Origin: Streptomyces sp. NBC_01591
GTDB lineage: Bacteria; Actinomycetota; Actinomycetes; Streptomycetales; Streptomycetaceae
Reading direction: 5' to 3'
NCBI RefSeq assembly: GCF_035918155.1
Contig: NZ_CP109327.1
Span: forward strand, 5,270,001 to 5,334,000
DNA: 64,000 nucleotides
Shown here: positions 61,265 through 64,000 of the stretch, piece by piece
Layout of the letters: each line of letters starts with the position of its first letter
Numbering within the stretch: the first letter of the stretch is position 1
Made by a program: the position numbers and the translations under genes
The notes under the pieces: generated by a model
The model's input: only the letters and a program-made list of their open reading frames with translations
Database searches by the model: none
What the model was told of the DNA's origin: nothing

Positions 61265-62188
61265 ATGGACTGGCTGAAAAACCTCCCCGTCATCGGGCCG
61301 ATCGTCTCCCGGCTGATGGCGACGCACGCCTGGCGTTCCTACGAGACGCTGGAGCGGGTCCACTGGGCCAGGCTCGCCGCCGCGATCACCTTCATCAGCT
61401 TTCTGGCGCTCTTCCCGCTGATCGCGGTCGGGGCGGCGATCGGCGCCGCGCTGCTCTCGGCCGAGCAGCTCCACAGGATCGAGGACAAACTCGCCGAGCA
61501 GGTGCCGGGCATCTCCGACCAGCTCGGCATCGAGAACCTGGTGGCCCACGCGGGCACGGTGGGAGTGGTGGCCGGTGCGCTGCTGCTCTTCACCGGCATC
61601 GGCTGGATCGGCTCGATGCGGGACTGCCTGCGCGCCGTCTGGGACCTGGACGACGTGGACCTCGGCAACCCGGTCCTGCGCAAACTCAAGGACGCGGGGC
61701 TGCTGTTCGGCCTCGGCGGGGCGGCGCTCGTGACGCTGGCCGTGTCGTCGGCCGGCTCCGTCGCCGTCGGCTGGACGGCCGGTCTGCTGGGCATCTCGGA
61801 CCGCGGCGCCGGAGGTGTGGTGCTGCAGGTGGCCACCCTGGTCGTGGCGGTGCTCGCCGGCTTCCTGCTGCTGCTCTATCTGCTGACCCTGCTGCCCGGC
61901 GTCGAACCCCCGCGGGGCAGGCTGCTGGTGGCCGGAGCGATCGGCGCGGTCGGCTTCGAACTGCTCAAGCTGCTGCTCGGCAGCTATATGAGGGGCGTGG
62001 CGTCGAAGAGCATGTACGGCGCCTTCGGGGTGCCGGTCGCGCTGCTGCTGTGGATCAACTTCTCGGCGAAGCTGCTGCTGTTCTGCGCCGCCTGGACGGC
62101 GACGCAGAACAGCGAGGACGAGGCGTCCGAGACCGTCAGCGACGAGGAAGGCGGCGCACCAGGTCCGGCAGCGGCCAGCGCCGGTTGA
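61265..62188 (+). CDS. YihY/BrkB-family membrane protein
   Basis: This 307-residue protein has six hydrophobic helices in the BrkB arrangement; the conserved patches are LAAAITFISFLALFPL, GIGWIGSMRDCLRAVWD and the SMYGAFGVPVALLLWINFSAK segment near 250. It was once called ribonuclease BN but is a membrane protein, perhaps a transporter or lipid-related. The acidic, Ala-rich C-terminal 30 residues are disordered. The last 53 bases overlap the end of the convergent carboxypeptidase gene. Confidence 0.88.
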   Translation: MDWLKNLPVIGPIVSRLMATHAWRSYETLERVHWARLAAAITFISFLALFPLIAVGAAIGAALLSAEQLHRIEDKLAEQVPGISDQLGIENLVAHAGTVGVVAGALLLFTGIGWIGSMRDCLRAVWDLDDVDLGNPVLRKLKDAGLLFGLGGAALVTLAVSSAGSVAVGWTAGLLGISDRGAGGVVLQVATLVVAVLAGFLLLLYLLTLLPGVEPPRGRLLVAGAIGAVGFELLKLLLGSYMRGVASKSMYGAFGVPVALLLWINFSAKLLLFCAAWTATQNSEDEASETVSDEEGGAPGPAAASAG

Positions 62189-63383
62189 CCAGGAACACCC
62201 CGCCGGCCAGCAGCACCAGGACGCCTCCGACGATGCCCAGCGCGATCCCGACGCCTCCGCCGCCGCCCTCGGCCGCGGCGGCCTTCGCGGTCTGTGCGGG
62301 GCCGTTGTTGCCCTCGTCCTTTCCTTGCCCGGCCGCGGGGCCCTTCCCGGTGCCGGTGGCGGCGGACTTCGGGGGCACCAGTTCGCCGACCGGGGTCACC
62401 TTGCCGCTGGCGTCGAAGCCCCAGTCGAGGAGGCTGGCGGCCTCCTTGTAGACGGCGTGGGTCTCGTCGGACGACGGGTTCATGACGGTGACGAGCAGCA
62501 CCTTGCCGTTGCGTTCGGCGACACCGGTGAAGGTGTTGCCGGCGTGCGTGGTGTAGCCGTTCTTGACGCCCGCGACGCCCTTGTACGGGTCGACGCCGCC
62601 CGCGCCGGTGAGCAGCTTGTTGGTGTTCTGGATGCCGAAGCTCTCGCGCTTCCCGTTCTTCTCCGCGCCGGGGAACTGTGCCTCGGCCGTGGAGGAGTAC
62701 TCCCGGAAGTCCGCCTTCTGCAGCCCGCTGCGGGCGAACAGCGTCAGGTCGTAGGCGCTGGAGACCTGGTCGGGCGCGTCGTACCCGTCGGGCGACGCCA
62801 CCTTCGTGTCGAGCGCCTGCAGCTCCTCGGCGTGCGCCTGCATCGCGTCGACGGTCTTGGGGACGCCGCCGTACATCGCGGACAGCACATGCACCGCGTC
62901 GTTGCCCGACCGCAGGAACACACCGAGCCACAGGTCGTGGACCGTGTACGTGAGCTTCTCCTTGACGCCGACCAGGCTGCTGCCCTCGCCGAGATCGGCG
63001 AGATCCTCGTCCTTGACGGTGTACTTCCGGGTCTTCGGCTGCAGCGCCGGCATCACGGTGTCCGCGAAGAGCATCTTCAGGGTGGAGGCGGGAGGCAGCC
63101 GCCAGTGCGGGTTGTGCGAGGCGAGGACCTGGCCGCTCTCCGCGTCCGCGACGAGCCAGGACCTGCCCGTGAGGTCCTTCGGCAGCACCGGGGCGTCCGG
63201 TCCCAGCTTGACCTGCGTGCCGGCCCGGCCCAGCAGTTCGCCACCGACCTTGGACATGCCCTTGGGTGGCTTCGGCTGGTCGTCGGAGGTGTCCTTGCTG
63301 ACCGCCGATGCCGGGCTGATGACAAAAGTGGACAACAAGGCGGCAGAGATGACCGTCAGTGCGGTCTTTTTGAGAGCAGGCAC
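62136..63383 (-). CDS. D-alanyl-D-alanine carboxypeptidase (penicillin-binding protein, DacA-like)
   Basis: This 415-residue protein is called from GTG 63383. It has a signal peptide (PALKKTALTVISAALLSTF... to about residue 28), the SxxK motif S100-T-L-K103 in PPASTLKML, SGN at 159-161 and KNGYT (the KTG-equivalent). After the catalytic domain comes a Gly/Ala-rich linker, one transmembrane helix and a basic tail (RRLPRR), so the enzyme sits outside the membrane. It removes the last D-Ala of stem peptides, limiting cross-linking. The 3' end overlaps the brkB-like gene by 53 bases. Confidence 0.92.
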   Translation of the reverse strand: MPALKKTALTVISAALLSTFVISPASAVSKDTSDDQPKPPKGMSKVGGELLGRAGTQVKLGPDAPVLPKDLTGRSWLVADAESGQVLASHNPHWRLPPASTLKMLFADTVMPALQPKTRKYTVKDEDLADLGEGSSLVGVKEKLTYTVHDLWLGVFLRSGNDAVHVLSAMYGGVPKTVDAMQAHAEELQALDTKVASPDGYDAPDQVSSAYDLTLFARSGLQKADFREYSSTAEAQFPGAEKNGKRESFGIQNTNKLLTGAGGVDPYKGVAGVKNGYTTHAGNTFTGVAERNGKVLLVTVMNPSSDETHAVYKEAASLLDWGFDASGKVTPVGELVPPKSAATGTGKGPAAGQGKDEGNNGPAQTAKAAAAEGGGGGVGIALGIVGGVLVLLAGGVFLVNRRWPLPDLVRRLPRR

Positions 63384-63504
63384 GGTCGGAAACGTACAGT
63401 GCGAAGATATGAAAATGGGTGCGGATGGCTTGACCCGCCGGGCATACCGCCGGGACAGCCCACCCCGGGCGGATGCGCCGGAGCGCGGCGGAGATACTGA
63501 GTTC

Positions 63505-63750
63505 ATGAAGCTCAGCCGCCCCGTCTCCTGGTTCCTGCTCGCCTTCGGGGTGTGGAGCTGGTTCATCTGGATCACTTTCGTCAAGAACCTGTGGAAGGAC
63601 GGCAGCGGACTCGCCTTCGACGACGCGGGTGACCCGACTGCGTACTTCTGGGTGCATCTGCTGCTCGCCATCACGTCCTTTCTCCTGGGGACGGCCGTTG
63701 GTGTGATCGGGTTCCGTGGCGTCAAGGCCCTGCGCCGCGAACGCGCATAA
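63505..63750 (+). CDS. SCO4848-family two-helix membrane protein
   Basis: This 81-residue protein has helices at about 5-25 (VSWFLLAFGVWSWFIWITF) and 47-70 (FWVHLLLAITSFLLGTAVGVIGF) joined by an acidic loop. It matches the actinobacterial membrane family named after SCO4848, which supports the synteny with S. coelicolor. Function unknown. It lies 121 bases from the divergent carboxypeptidase start. Confidence 0.8.
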   Translation: MKLSRPVSWFLLAFGVWSWFIWITFVKNLWKDGSGLAFDDAGDPTAYFWVHLLLAITSFLLGTAVGVIGFRGVKALRRERA

Positions 63751-63785
63751 CAGGCCGTACGACGGTCGGGTGAGGGCAAGTGGCA

Positions 63786-64000
63786 ATGGCCGGTCTCGTG
63801 GTGACGATGATCGTGGTGCTCGCACTGCTCGCCGGGGTGCACCGCTATCTCTGGCGCCGATTCGTCGGTGACACGACGGCCGAGGGCAGCGTCCTGCGCA
63901 GAACCGGCACGGTGGCCGCGTACGTCCTGCCGCTGCTGAGCATCGGCGCGCTGGTCTCCGGCCGCGCGGGTGCGCCCTTCTGGCTCCAGCAAGTGCTGGC
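63786..64000 (+). CDS. N-terminus of a membrane protein, probably a metallophosphoesterase (partial)
   Basis: The frame runs off the right edge with 71 residues visible: two transmembrane helices (VVTMIVVLALLAGVHRYLWRR and AYVLPLLSIGALVSG) connected by a short loop. This matches the membrane anchor of the metallophosphoesterases usually found next to the SCO4848-type gene, but no catalytic motif is in view. Start ATG 63786 or GTG 63780, with GAGGG before both. Confidence 0.55.
   Translation, partial: MAGLVVTMIVVLALLAGVHRYLWRRFVGDTTAEGSVLRRTGTVAAYVLPLLSIGALVSGRAGAPFWLQQVL

Overview
The window is a stretch of high-GC actinobacterial chromosome, almost certainly from a Streptomyces. The evidence is the strong third-position GC bias, frequent GTG and TTG starts, leaderless-looking promoters, a LAETG sortase substrate, a c-di-AMP riboswitch ahead of an NlpC/P60 hydrolase, and the gene order guaA ... 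pcrA ... icmB ... sucCD-perM-purNH ... folD-mdh ... trpS. From memory this order matches the SCO478x-SCO484x part of the S. coelicolor chromosome; no search was run. It reads as core chromosome. I see no insertion sequence, prophage, CRISPR array, rRNA or tRNA.

Layout. 0-6.8 kb: tail of one receptor-type Ser/Thr kinase, a second complete one, a succinic semialdehyde dehydrogenase plus GMC oxidoreductase pair, and a LAETG surface protein. 7-10.7 kb: a chorismate mutase preceded by what looks like a Phe/Tyr attenuator, divergent guaA, and a class II aldolase. 10.8-20.2 kb: envelope genes, including a CxCxxC membrane protein, DoxX, a divergent PspC module with a histidine kinase/response regulator pair, a GNAT enzyme, and two NlpC/P60 hydrolases. 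20.6-26.6 kb: pcrA helicase, an M23 peptidase, a lipase and a B12-binding mutase subunit. 26.7-35.4 kb: a MoxR ATPase / DUF5682 / VWA operon beside a divergent SWIM / DUF5691 operon, resembling the poorly understood yehLMPQ genes of E. coli. 35.7-49 kb: housekeeping genes sucCD, perM, purNH, folD and mdh with a sigma-like HTH membrane protein and several membrane proteins. 49-64 kb: a B12-binding radical SAM protein, a PEP-mutase-like enzyme, an AhpD/MocR pair, a YgiB/YgiC-like pair, an SMI1/KNR4 protein, rocD, trpS, a 2H phosphoesterase, a DprE1/DprE2 pair, BrkB, a D,D-carboxypeptidase and the start of a metallophosphoesterase.

Most interesting signals. (1) On the minus strand ahead of the chorismate mutase, a 23-codon ORF carries closely spaced Phe, Phe and Tyr codons (two of them codons rare in this genome), is preceded by a leaderless-type promoter and followed 16 nt later by a perfect 14-bp terminator hairpin. 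This is a textbook attenuator layout. (2) Three promoters fit the actinobacterial RecA-independent DNA-damage motif TTGTCRGTG-N8-TANNNT (PafBC type): one before pcrA and one before each arm of the MoxR/VWA/SWIM cluster. This suggests that the cluster is a DNA-damage-inducible system. (3) The VWA/MoxR/SWIM/DUF5682/DUF5691 cluster has no established biochemical role and is the best candidate here for an undescribed system.

Gene starts were re-chosen where ribosome-binding sites, promoters or paralogue alignment argued for it. Family assignments come from motif recognition, not database searches.
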